The position numbers and the translations under genes are program-made. Positions 36,368 through 45,328 of a stretch of DNA of 64,000 bases are shown here, one piece after another. Source of the DNA: Tetramitus jugosus (Eukaryota; Heterolobosea; Eutetramitea; Acrasida; Vahlkampfiidae). Below the pieces are notes generated by a model, which made no database searches, was not told the origin of the DNA, and saw only the letters and a list, made by a program, of their open reading frames with translations. The DNA lies in the NCBI GenBank assembly GCA_937625935.1, contig OW569345.1, positions 620,001 through 684,000 of the forward strand, in the 5' to 3' direction. The stretch's first letter is position 1. Each line of letters starts with the position of its first letter.

Positions 36368-36440
36368 CCTCTGATAGCTCAGATGGTAGAGCATGAGACT
36401 GTAGATCTTGTGGTCGCGTGTTCGAGTCACGCTCGGAGGA
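36368..36440 (+). tRNA. trnY-GTA: tRNA-Tyr(GTA), intronless
   Basis: A 73-nt cloverleaf: acceptor CCTCTGA paired with TCGGAGG (C1-G72, the eukaryotic tyrosine identity pair) and discriminator A73. The D-arm is GCTC/GAGC. The anticodon stem TGAGA/TCTTG encloses loop CTGTAGA, anticodon GTA. The T-arm is GCGTG/CACGC with loop TTCGAGT. A TTTT terminator is at 36444-36447. The anticodon loop is continuous, with no intron. Confidence 0.95.
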
Positions 36441-36443
36441 ACC

Positions 36444-36447
36444 TTTT
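36444..36447 (+). terminator. Pol III T-run after tRNA-Tyr
   Basis: TTTT three bases past the discriminator base. Confidence 0.7.
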
Positions 36448-36636
36448 GCTTCCGTTGTGTCGTTGGAATCGGCTGTTATTCTGACTTTGGATTGTTTTCG
36501 ACATCACGCTGGAATTATTTTGAGTTCGTGACTTTTTGTTTTGACATCACACCAAAACCAAAACACACCAAAGCATCTCTATCTCACTTCACCAATATCC
36601 AACATCCAATAAGGTGGTCCACACAAGCGAGACAAC

Positions 36637-39600
36637 ATGAGTTTTCGTCCCTCTTCTTCATCAATGTCATCTCACAACAAACAACAACAAACAACACCAT
36701 CGACTCGAACCACTCAGGAATATGCAGAACACATGTCACAAATATCCAACTGTCTCCATTCCATTCTTCGATCAAAGTACTTCTCTCTGATCGAATCACA
36801 ATGTCATCAAAAATGGACACAACAGTTGAGACAGAGTTTGGCCAAGCAGGACATTCGAGTAGAGATTGATTTTGAGAGTTTTACACATCAACTCTTTCTG
36901 AAACAGTACTTGAATGTGGGTGATTTACTTCCCGCCATCCTACAAAACCGACTTTTGCAACAACAACAACGACAACGGTCAGAGAGTTTGACAGAGCGAT
37001 CACCTGTCAAGCGGAAAAATTTAAAGCAGACATTGCTCAGTGTGCGAAAAGCAGGGGTGAGATTGTCTTCGTCTCCATCGACACCTTCACAAATACACTT
37101 GTTGTTGAATAATCTCAATCTGAACAAGAATAACAACAACAACAACAAACAATGTGATGATAATTCACTTGATAGCAAAACCAAGAAAAAAATTGCAATT
37201 GAGCATAAAAATAAGCTAAAGAATGGTGGTGAAGTAGGAGATGATATTTTTGATATGGATATGGACGGAGATGAGACGGAAGAACAGACAGATAAGAGCA
37301 ACAACAACAACAGTAACAATGATCCTCCATTGTTTGTTGATCAAAACTGTGCCAAGCACAGAGATGAATTGGAGATGATTGTCATGAGAGATCAAACAAA
37401 TGGTATTAGAGCCATTGAAGTCATATTGAAAGAGTTGCCTCTCATTGTGGAGTCGATGATTGAAGAGCACTTGATTCAAACGGTGATCAAGTATAATGTT
37501 TACAAGCGATACTTGTACCATCATTTGAATTGTATGGTGTTCAGGTATGGAGATCAGGAGAATGGAAAGCAGGTGGGTCATTTGAGTGAGGATGGAACAC
37601 AAATGGTTCACTACTTGGATGTTGTGTTCAAATCGAACAGTAAGTTGCACTGGTTGAAGAGACCATGTGGTTTCATGGGTCAAGTGCACGGAAATCACTT
37701 GAAGTTTATGCACTATGATATTGGTCATCATTTGATACCTGATTTGTCCAATTGTATTAAGAGCGTCATGAGAAGCAACGTGTCTGTGCAAGTTGATTGG
37801 GATTCAATCACACAACAATCGAATGAAAAGGACATCTTGACCTGTTATCGTACTCTATATCATTCTCAGAGTGCGTTAGTAATACAGAGGATATCCAGAG
37901 CGTTCGATCATCTTAGTTCAGTTGAGAATGATGATTTGCTAGATGCGATTTCTAGCAGCGTTCACAAGATTATCATTCGACAATCCAGTCGGAGGCATCA
38001 CATGTTTAATGCCGATAGCAGAACCATTATTTTACATTTAGTGCTGCACAAACCACCCATGTCATGCTTTGATCCCTTAAAATCGTTGTATGAAGTCGAT
38101 GACTACAGTGCAATTATCAAGTATTGTGGATTGTATTCTGGTAATCGATTTCCTGTGGAGTTGCAGAGTTCTGCAGCTTGCTTACCCTGTCTGGTCGACA
38201 ACATATCACTGCCATTGAAAGACATTATTCAAAGACAATTATTGTGGATGCCAAACGTGGATGAACGAAAAGCATTTAAGAGTTGTCAACAATTCATTGA
38301 TAAGAAACTATTGATAGAAAAGGATCCAACACAAGAGTTCAAAAGAAGAACAAGTTTATTCTCATTCAACAAGTCTGACTCGATCCCTGCCTCTCAATCG
38401 GCATCAGCAATGAACACCACAGGAAAGCCTAGTGTCGAACAACCGCTCTGTGCATGGCACGTGGTCAAATTTAACTTGAACAACATGGCTCAGGAGAGAA
38501 TTTTGTTTTTGACTACACATGCCTACTATGTATTCCGATACGACTTTGCGAATGCCAAGTTGGACGAAGGTCATTTTAAAAGACATGATCTCTGCGATAT
38601 CAACTGCCTGGAAATTGGTGATGATGTTGTGAATATTTATACCCTGGAGTCACGTCGAAGGAGTATCTTCTTCAAATTTACTGGACGAGATTCAGACTGT
38701 TCTTCACCTGTCAACAATGGAATGGAGGACTGTACCGATGATTATATTGAGAATCATCCACGAATAAGAGTGCACAAAGAAGCGACTGACGAGAAGCAAC
38801 CAAATAGAGATGGTCTTTATTCGAATGTGTTTATGTTTATTGATCCTGCCAAATCCAAGTTAGTTGTGAAAGAAATTGCATGGATGATTTACGGTGCGTG
38901 TGTACTGAGAAAAGGTGAAAAGTGTACAAAACCTTTCGCCAACCCTGAGCTCACAAAACCAAAAACTACCTTAGGTTCATTATTTTATAATAAGCTAGGA
39001 ATGGGCATCACTTCTAATCTGGATGATTATTGGTCAGAATACAGAAACCCGTTGTATAACAAGACAACAGCCTTTAAGGAGGTAAGGATTAAAGCCGTCG
39101 AAAATAATTGTCTGGCTCAGATGGGTGAAACGGCGTCAACAGACGAGCTGTCTACGCTTGATGTTGAGGATGGAGAGACAACAGAGAGTGACACATGCGA
39201 TTTACAATCTTTGGACGACGAAGAGAAGAATAACAGGATAATGCAACGCTATCAAGTCGAACAACAGATCGATTCTGGTAATGAAGGCAGAATCTACTTG
39301 GCCAAAAACAATAGAAGCAATAAGAAGGTTGCCATCAAGGCCATGCCCTACATGGATGAACATCAAGCCAAAATCGATTATGAATTGTCACTTGTGAAGT
39401 TAATTCAGCACAACAATATTGTCAAGTTACATGAGACGTTTGTTTTGACATCTGACACATTGATAGGACAGGAAAAGAACATGTACATGGTGATGGAATA
39501 CAGCGAAACAAATCTCGAAAATGTCATCAAGATGATGAGTGAGAGAGGATCTTGCTCTCTTGATCAAAAGCTAGTTTGTTCTTGGCTTCTACAAATTGCT

Positions 39601-40158
39601 ACGGGGTTGGGTCACATGCACGCCCAAGGTATTATGCACCGAGATATTAAAACGCAGAATATTCTCTTGAATACTCATGATCCAAGGACAGACAAAGAAA
39701 TGTCACCTGGAAAATGGAAAGTGAAGGTGTGCGATTTCGGGTTGAGCACGCGGATTCAAGATGAACAGGACACAAATTCAAATGTTTTGTATGGTACTCC
39801 TCTGTACATGGCACCTGAGATTGCCACCTTTAAGAGTCACGATGCAAGCGCTGATGTTTGGTCCTTTGGTGTCATAGTCGTACAGCTGCTGATGCTAAAA
39901 CCAGTTGAACAAATGCCCAATATATTCGAGGGCTTATCCAAGAGATCTGGATTCGTGAGCAACATGTTGAAATCAACAGTATGTATATTTATTTGTTTGT
40001 TGGCATAAGAATCCTTGGACCATTTGAACTAACCTCCTTCCTAATGGCAAAAGTCTTATCACTCATCGCTCTTGAAGCTCGCAACTGAATGCTGTAGTCT
40101 GAACCCTCAGGTTCGCCCCTCCATGGAACAAGTTATAGCCGTCCTATCAAGTGTTTAG
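36637..40158 (+). CDS. hSac2/TPRG-like domain protein kinase (two exons)
   Basis: Exons are 36637-39978 and 40054-40158; the 75-bp intron (GTATGT ... AAAAG) lies near the end of the kinase domain. The product has 1,148 residues. The first 270 are Gln/Asn/Ser-rich with helical patches. The central region, about 550-800, resembles the hSac2/TPRG domain: ILFLTTHAYYVFRYDFANAKLDEGHFKRHDLCDINCLEIGDD, then an RSIFFKF strand and later YNKLGMGI. A complete Ser/Thr kinase follows from about 870: glycine-loop-like SGNEGRIY, Lys in VAIKAM (about 901), HRDIKTQN (Asp about 1003), DFG, MAPEI, and ADVWSFGVIV. Exon 2 supplies the final helix ending NPQVRPSMEQVI. It should be an active kinase, perhaps recruited to membranes by the central domain (inference). 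Confidence 0.82.
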
Positions 40159-40314
40159 GAATTTTTTACCGAAATTTTGATGATAAAATTCATCTTCTCA
40201 GAAACAACTGCTCATTTCTCCTAAAAGCAACTGTAGTCAAAAACGGTCAAAGGTTCATCACGGCTCTTGCTCCAACACAGATTACTTCAGTCGGCATTCA
40301 TTTGAAGAACAAAG

Positions 40315-40872
40315 ATGGACTTACCACCACTTCCTACAGTAGATATCATCCCATTCAATTTTTTCGATGGCCCCTCTGAAGACCCGAGTGTGCCTGTCGA
40401 ACCCAATTTTGATATTGCTACGAGAGACGACTTTGAGATTTTGAAAGAGAAGACAAACAAGTATATTGACAACTTGCACAACATTTTGGATGACATGTTT
40501 AGCAAGAATCCAAATGACTATGTTGTATATTATTCCTATTTGAAAGAGAAGGAAGAGAGAGACAAGAGAATGTCATCAACCTCGTCCAACATCACAGAAG
40601 ACAAAGTCGGAGGAAATCTGCCTACTTCTATCCTGTATCACAACGCACTCGAAAAGGCATCGGAGATCATTGAGGAGGTAGATCGCTCTCGACGTGATAA
40701 CCAACTCAGAATGGGTCTATTCCCAAAACCTGTGAGTAGCACCAAGAAATCTTCCACATCCAAGGTTCGTGTTGATCCTATTCTGTTCAGTAGCAAGTCA
40801 CCAGACTCTCGGCTATCGAATATGAGTCCTCCCACAACGAAAAATCATGACTCCAAGCTCAATGGAAAATGA
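40315..40872 (+). CDS. Uncharacterised 185-residue protein
   Basis: I do not recognise this protein. It has an acidic, Pro/Asp-rich N-terminus (residues 1-45). A helical, charged centre (DDFEILKEKTNKYIDNLHNILDDMF ... YYSYLKEKEERDKR) and a second helix (LYHNALEKASEIIEEVDRSRRDNQLRMG) follow, then a Ser/Lys-rich tail. There are no membrane segments or signal peptide. Composition and the clean ATG (40315, AAAG ATGG context) argue for a real gene. Its poly(A) signal AATAAA is at 40912-40917. It sits between the kinase gene and the ankyrin gene, all on the plus strand. Confidence 0.7.
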   Translation: MDLPPLPTVDIIPFNFFDGPSEDPSVPVEPNFDIATRDDFEILKEKTNKYIDNLHNILDDMFSKNPNDYVVYYSYLKEKEERDKRMSSTSSNITEDKVGGNLPTSILYHNALEKASEIIEEVDRSRRDNQLRMGLFPKPVSSTKKSSTSKVRVDPILFSSKSPDSRLSNMSPPTTKNHDSKLNGK

Positions 40873-40978
40873 GCGCACCACTGTAGATGATGAATGCCGG
40901 CAAAAGCACCGAATAAAATATACTTCGTTCTTCAGTCGATGAAAACCAAATCAACACCAACCAAAGTGCTTCAGAAGA

Positions 40979-43192
40979 ATGAGTTCTCAGAAATCAAGAC
41001 CTAAGAAGAAGTTAGTCATTGACTACGAAACCATGAGTGAGGAGGAAATGTTGATTGAATGCATCAAGTGTGACTCTGTAGACAACATTGATAAGTTGAT
41101 GGATGACTTCCCTACGTTTGATGTGAACTTCCCAATCTATGAGTACGAGCTGAATCCTCCTTCATCAGCCAACAAAAACAATAGAACTGTTGTAGAACCT
41201 CAAGAGGACGTTGTGTGCGCGACTCCTTTCACATTGGCGGTAAAGTTGGGTCATTTGGCAACAGTGAAATGCCTCTTGAAACACAATGCAGAATTGAATC
41301 CGAAGGGTATCAAAGGAGGAGATAGTGTTTTGCATTTGGCAGTTATCGGCAATGATATCGAAATGCTAAAGTTCTTGTTAGAAATTGAGATTGTGCATCC
41401 CACAAAGAAGGAGATAAGGAGAATAGTGGAGAGAAAAACAAAGAACGATGATGGTAAAACACCGATCCAACTGGCAATAGAGCAGTATAAACCGTTATTG
41501 GTGGACGTATTTCTCGATAAGGGAGTTACGTATGATTTCTCATCAAGGAATGAGCACAATCGCACATTAATTCACGAAGCTGCCTTTTCTGGAGATTTGA
41601 AGATGTTGAATTGTTTGATCCAGTTGGGTCAAGATCCTAGTCAGATTGATGATGTCACAGGTCAGACTGTACTCCATTATGCTGCCCTTGGACAGAAGAA
41701 GGATGTCTTTGAGTTCTTTATCAAGCGGAAAGTTGAACCATCGTTCGTCTCTTTCGAAGATCACAGCGGTCAATCTGCACTCAGTATTCTCCTCAACTTA
41801 GGAAACTTGGAGCTCGTTAAGCTATTGTTGACCAAAATGGAGGCCGATTTACATCAAATCTTTAAAAAAGATGGATTGTCGATCATGCATAGAGCTGCTC
41901 TCGAAAACAACAAGGATCTACTTGAAAAGCTCGTTTCGTTGAAAGCTAGAATATCTATTGTGGATCGGAACGGTAATACTCCTCTACATTCCGCCATATC
42001 AGCATCCTGTCTTGAAGCTACGAAATTTTTCGTGGACAAGAAAGCTGAGATTACAGTCGCGAACCATTATGGAAACACACCTCTTCATTATGCGGCATAC
42101 TTTGGAAAGGAAGATATATTAGGAATTCTATTGGGTAAACTGGAGAAGAAAGCTTCAGCACATATCCAAAACAACTGCATGAGAACTCCGTTGCACGAAG
42201 CAGCATCTATGGGTCACAGTGAAGTCGTTAAACCTCTAATTGCTAAAGGAGTGGACATTCACTCAGAAGATATCAATGGGATGACTGCATTGCAGATTTC
42301 TATCAATGCAAAACATATTCCATTTGCTATTGAATTAATCCGTAATGGAGCTGCAGTAGAAAGACCCTATCGGAGTACATTTGCCCAAGACGTTCGACGA
42401 GATTGCTTGTTTAAAGATGAATCTGATTCATCTTGTAATGAAAGAGAGAAGCAATACAACACTATTCTCCAACAATCAATATGTAATGGATATGAAGATT
42501 TAGTGGCGGAGATGTTACATGCTGGAGTAGATGTCGAAAGAACTGATCAGAGAGGATACTCACCACTTCATAATGCAGTTATAAATAATGAACTTAACAT
42601 CGTGAAATTACTAACTGGTAAAAATTCTATAGTGGACAAGAAAGACCTAGTCGATGGATACACGCCACTTATACTAGCAATTCAAGCATGTAACTTTGAT
42701 ATTTGTCAACACTTAGTAACAGATTGTCATGCCTCCTTGGACTATGCTGACAAATTAGGAAGAATTTGTCTTCATTATGCAGCACGGCAAGCAAATGTAG
42801 ATATCATCCAACTTCTCATTGAAGCAGGAGCGAACGCCAATCATGTGGATCATTCGAACCAGACTCCATTGTTCGAGGCATGTGCTAGCGACAATGCCTT
42901 TGCTGTCCAGAGTTTATTATCTCAACAGGCATCCTTTAGTCACACTAACGATAATGGCTATACTCCACTGCATGTGGCTGTTGAAAATGGTAGTGCTTCG
43001 TGCGTGAGCATCCTTCTACAGCAAGGTGCATCGATGAGTGTCAAGGACAACAGCGGGCGAACTCCTTTGATTGTGGCGTCTCATTCTGGGCAAACGTACT
43101 GTGGAAGATTGCTTGTCCAAGCTTGGAATCAACTCAAACAATCTGGTTCTGTTGTATCTTCGTGCCTTCGTCCAATACTCCGAGAAGAATAA
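40979..43192 (+). CDS. Ankyrin-repeat protein
   Basis: The 737-residue protein is nearly all ankyrin repeats, about eighteen to twenty, from residue 75 to the end. Consensus units are clear: GDSVLHLAVIGNDIEMLKFLLE, NGNTPLHSAISASCLEATKFFVDK, YGNTPLHYAAYFGKEDILGILLG, NGYTPLHVAVENGSASCVSILLQQGA, and SGRTPLIVASHSGQTYCGRLLV. The N-terminal 60 residues are Lys-rich, then acidic (SQKSRPKKK, then YETMSEEEMLIECIKCDSVDNIDKL, itself a degenerate repeat). No further domain is visible. Such proteins are binding scaffolds; the partner cannot be told. The repeats are not nearly identical in DNA, so this is an old array. The start ATG at 40979 is the first in frame. Confidence 0.93.
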   Translation: MSSQKSRPKKKLVIDYETMSEEEMLIECIKCDSVDNIDKLMDDFPTFDVNFPIYEYELNPPSSANKNNRTVVEPQEDVVCATPFTLAVKLGHLATVKCLLKHNAELNPKGIKGGDSVLHLAVIGNDIEMLKFLLEIEIVHPTKKEIRRIVERKTKNDDGKTPIQLAIEQYKPLLVDVFLDKGVTYDFSSRNEHNRTLIHEAAFSGDLKMLNCLIQLGQDPSQIDDVTGQTVLHYAALGQKKDVFEFFIKRKVEPSFVSFEDHSGQSALSILLNLGNLELVKLLLTKMEADLHQIFKKDGLSIMHRAALENNKDLLEKLVSLKARISIVDRNGNTPLHSAISASCLEATKFFVDKKAEITVANHYGNTPLHYAAYFGKEDILGILLGKLEKKASAHIQNNCMRTPLHEAASMGHSEVVKPLIAKGVDIHSEDINGMTALQISINAKHIPFAIELIRNGAAVERPYRSTFAQDVRRDCLFKDESDSSCNEREKQYNTILQQSICNGYEDLVAEMLHAGVDVERTDQRGYSPLHNAVINNELNIVKLLTGKNSIVDKKDLVDGYTPLILAIQACNFDICQHLVTDCHASLDYADKLGRICLHYAARQANVDIIQLLIEAGANANHVDHSNQTPLFEACASDNAFAVQSLLSQQASFSHTNDNGYTPLHVAVENGSASCVSILLQQGASMSVKDNSGRTPLIVASHSGQTYCGRLLVQAWNQLKQSGSVVSSCLRPILREE

Positions 43193-43328
43193 ATCTCCGA
43201 GTTCATCATTTCGAGTCGCATTTCAGAATCCACCTGATGAGAGAAAAGAACCAAAAGACAAACACAATTTCTCAACCTCGTCAACTTAACAACATTCTCG
43301 ACAAACACCTTCTCTGAATTGAGTCGTC

Positions 43329-45326
43329 ATGGGATCCAAGAAACAAAAAGACAAGAGACGAGCTCAACAAGCTTCCAACGACAACGACCTCGGCAATGAT
43401 GATGAAGAAAAGAAGAGTGCAGCAAAAGCTTCGTCTGTCAGTCGACATGCTCGTGAGAAGAAGAAATCACATTCTGATCCCAGTCAAAATATGCACCGCG
43501 AGAACCATCAGACGTCTTCTGGCAACGGAATTGGAACAATCCATTCAAGAATGAAAGAATATGTTCCCCAGGAGGTCCATCAAGTTTCTCAGAGTGACAA
43601 TAGTGATGAATCTAGTGAGGCTACTGTTGCAACACCGGTTGTCATCACTGAACAAGATTTGAGTCATATGAAGACAGAGGGAATCACTGTGCTCAAGAAA
43701 CAATCGTTTGGTAAGCCTCATCCCGTTCAGCTTCGTGTGTCGTCTGATGAAACGCAGCTGATGATATCATCGGCCAAATCCGCAGCTACAGAAACTGACA
43801 AGCGAGGAAGCAAATCCAAAATAACCAATATCGCGCTGAAAACTGTAAAGCAGTTGTTAACGGATCAGCAAGAGCGCCAAATTTCGATTGTTTATACAGC
43901 GCAGGCCAATCCCTTGAATCTTATCCTTTCGTGTGACGACATTCAACATCAAAAACTAGCTCCTATGTTGTATTACTTGATTCATGGAAGGTTCAAGCCA
44001 TCGACTAAGCTCTCCACGGTCTCTGAGAACGACATGAGTGGAAAGTGTATTGCTGGTGTTCCTCAACGATTGTATATCGAATCACGTGATTCATTGGGTA
44101 GAACATTTGATATGCACAGTACGGATCGGGATCGTTGGATCGTTAAAATAGTGAATCGTGACAGCCACAAGGTTGTGCAGGTTGCCGATGAATTAGACTC
44201 AGAATCGTTTGTATTTACGATGACAACCACCGGATCCTATGAGGTACAAACTTGCCTGAGTGATAGCACGTTGGATTCGGATGAAATCATGAATGAAAGT
44301 ACACTAACTGTACTGGCAACTGACTTGGATCTCGAGCAGTGCTTTATTCAAACTGAAATCACCGAATTTTGTGCTGGATACACGCCCTACTTTTACATTA
44401 TTGGTCGAGACTTGTACGGTAATCTTCGAAGTGTTGATCCTAGTTACTTTACAGTGATACATAGAAATCCATTGCCGGCCGCCTCTCCGTTTACACTAAT
44501 CAAGGAATGCAACGGTCACTGTAAAGCTCTGACGATGATTGCCAAAGCAGGAAGCTACACCGCTGACGTGTACTCTACACATAACACATCCCTCTGTATA
44601 GGTTCTGTTACTCTGACTGTGGTCCCTTCGAGACTAATTGACTACTCAAAGTCGAGTCTAATTATCTTGCCAGGTGACTGCACGGTGGATGGAGAAATTG
44701 TATCAAAGAAATGGTTCAATGTACACTTGCACCTGTATGACACGTACGATAACTTCATCACTGATGCAGATAGATACGCTAGGCAATTTATAATCAGAGT
44801 CAGGAGTGACAACGACTCAGAAATCCGTGGTCACGACCTCTACTCTGCCACAGAAGTTGCACCGACCCACTTTCAGGTAAAGGTTCTGTGGGGTGGCTTG
44901 TGTTCTGTTTCAATACTACTTCGTGGAGACTTCGAAGACAATGAACTACTACGGACCAAAATATTAGTTCAATCAGCACCTGGTGAAGAACAAAAGAAGG
45001 AAGAATTCTTGCGGCGTCTGACTCTAGAGCAGAGATCCAGAATGGAGCAGAACATTGAATATGAGGTGTTTAGTTGGAGTTTCGGGAAGCGTCTTCCTTC
45101 ATTGCTCAACGAAGTCATATCTCGATTTGCACCTCATCTGGTTCACATGCGGACAGACTCGAGTACTGAACGAGAAAGAGTGTTGTCGGTGTACAAAAAG
45201 TTGATCATGTTCGTGCATCCGGATCGTATTCTGCATTCCCATGCTCCAGACTCGGAGGAAGTCCTTCGGTTGAACATTGTATTTAATGCCATACAACTTG
45301 CATATCAAAGATATAAAGGAAACTAG
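43329..45326 (+). CDS. Filamin-like repeat protein with C-terminal J-like domain
   Basis: This is a 665-residue protein. The first 230 residues are charged, Lys/Ser-rich and probably disordered. From about 230 to 540 there are two or three immunoglobulin-like filamin-type repeats: IAGVPQRLYIESRDSLGRTF ... GSYEVQTCL and CAGYTPYFYIIGRDLYGNLR ... GSYTADVYS. A third, more divergent one contains VHLHLYDTYDNFITDAD. The last 80 residues form a J-like domain of the auxilin type: YKKLIMFVHPDRI with the HPD motif near 630, then LNIVFNAIQLAYQRY. HPD motifs stimulate Hsp70 ATPase. Filamin-type repeats bind partners in the cytoskeleton. The stop codon is 2 bp from the stop of the convergent glycosyltransferase-like gene. 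Confidence 0.75.
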   Translation: MGSKKQKDKRRAQQASNDNDLGNDDEEKKSAAKASSVSRHAREKKKSHSDPSQNMHRENHQTSSGNGIGTIHSRMKEYVPQEVHQVSQSDNSDESSEATVATPVVITEQDLSHMKTEGITVLKKQSFGKPHPVQLRVSSDETQLMISSAKSAATETDKRGSKSKITNIALKTVKQLLTDQQERQISIVYTAQANPLNLILSCDDIQHQKLAPMLYYLIHGRFKPSTKLSTVSENDMSGKCIAGVPQRLYIESRDSLGRTFDMHSTDRDRWIVKIVNRDSHKVVQVADELDSESFVFTMTTTGSYEVQTCLSDSTLDSDEIMNESTLTVLATDLDLEQCFIQTEITEFCAGYTPYFYIIGRDLYGNLRSVDPSYFTVIHRNPLPAASPFTLIKECNGHCKALTMIAKAGSYTADVYSTHNTSLCIGSVTLTVVPSRLIDYSKSSLIILPGDCTVDGEIVSKKWFNVHLHLYDTYDNFITDADRYARQFIIRVRSDNDSEIRGHDLYSATEVAPTHFQVKVLWGGLCSVSILLRGDFEDNELLRTKILVQSAPGEEQKKEEFLRRLTLEQRSRMEQNIEYEVFSWSFGKRLPSLLNEVISRFAPHLVHMRTDSSTERERVLSVYKKLIMFVHPDRILHSHAPDSEEVLRLNIVFNAIQLAYQRYKGN

Positions 45327-45328
45327 AG

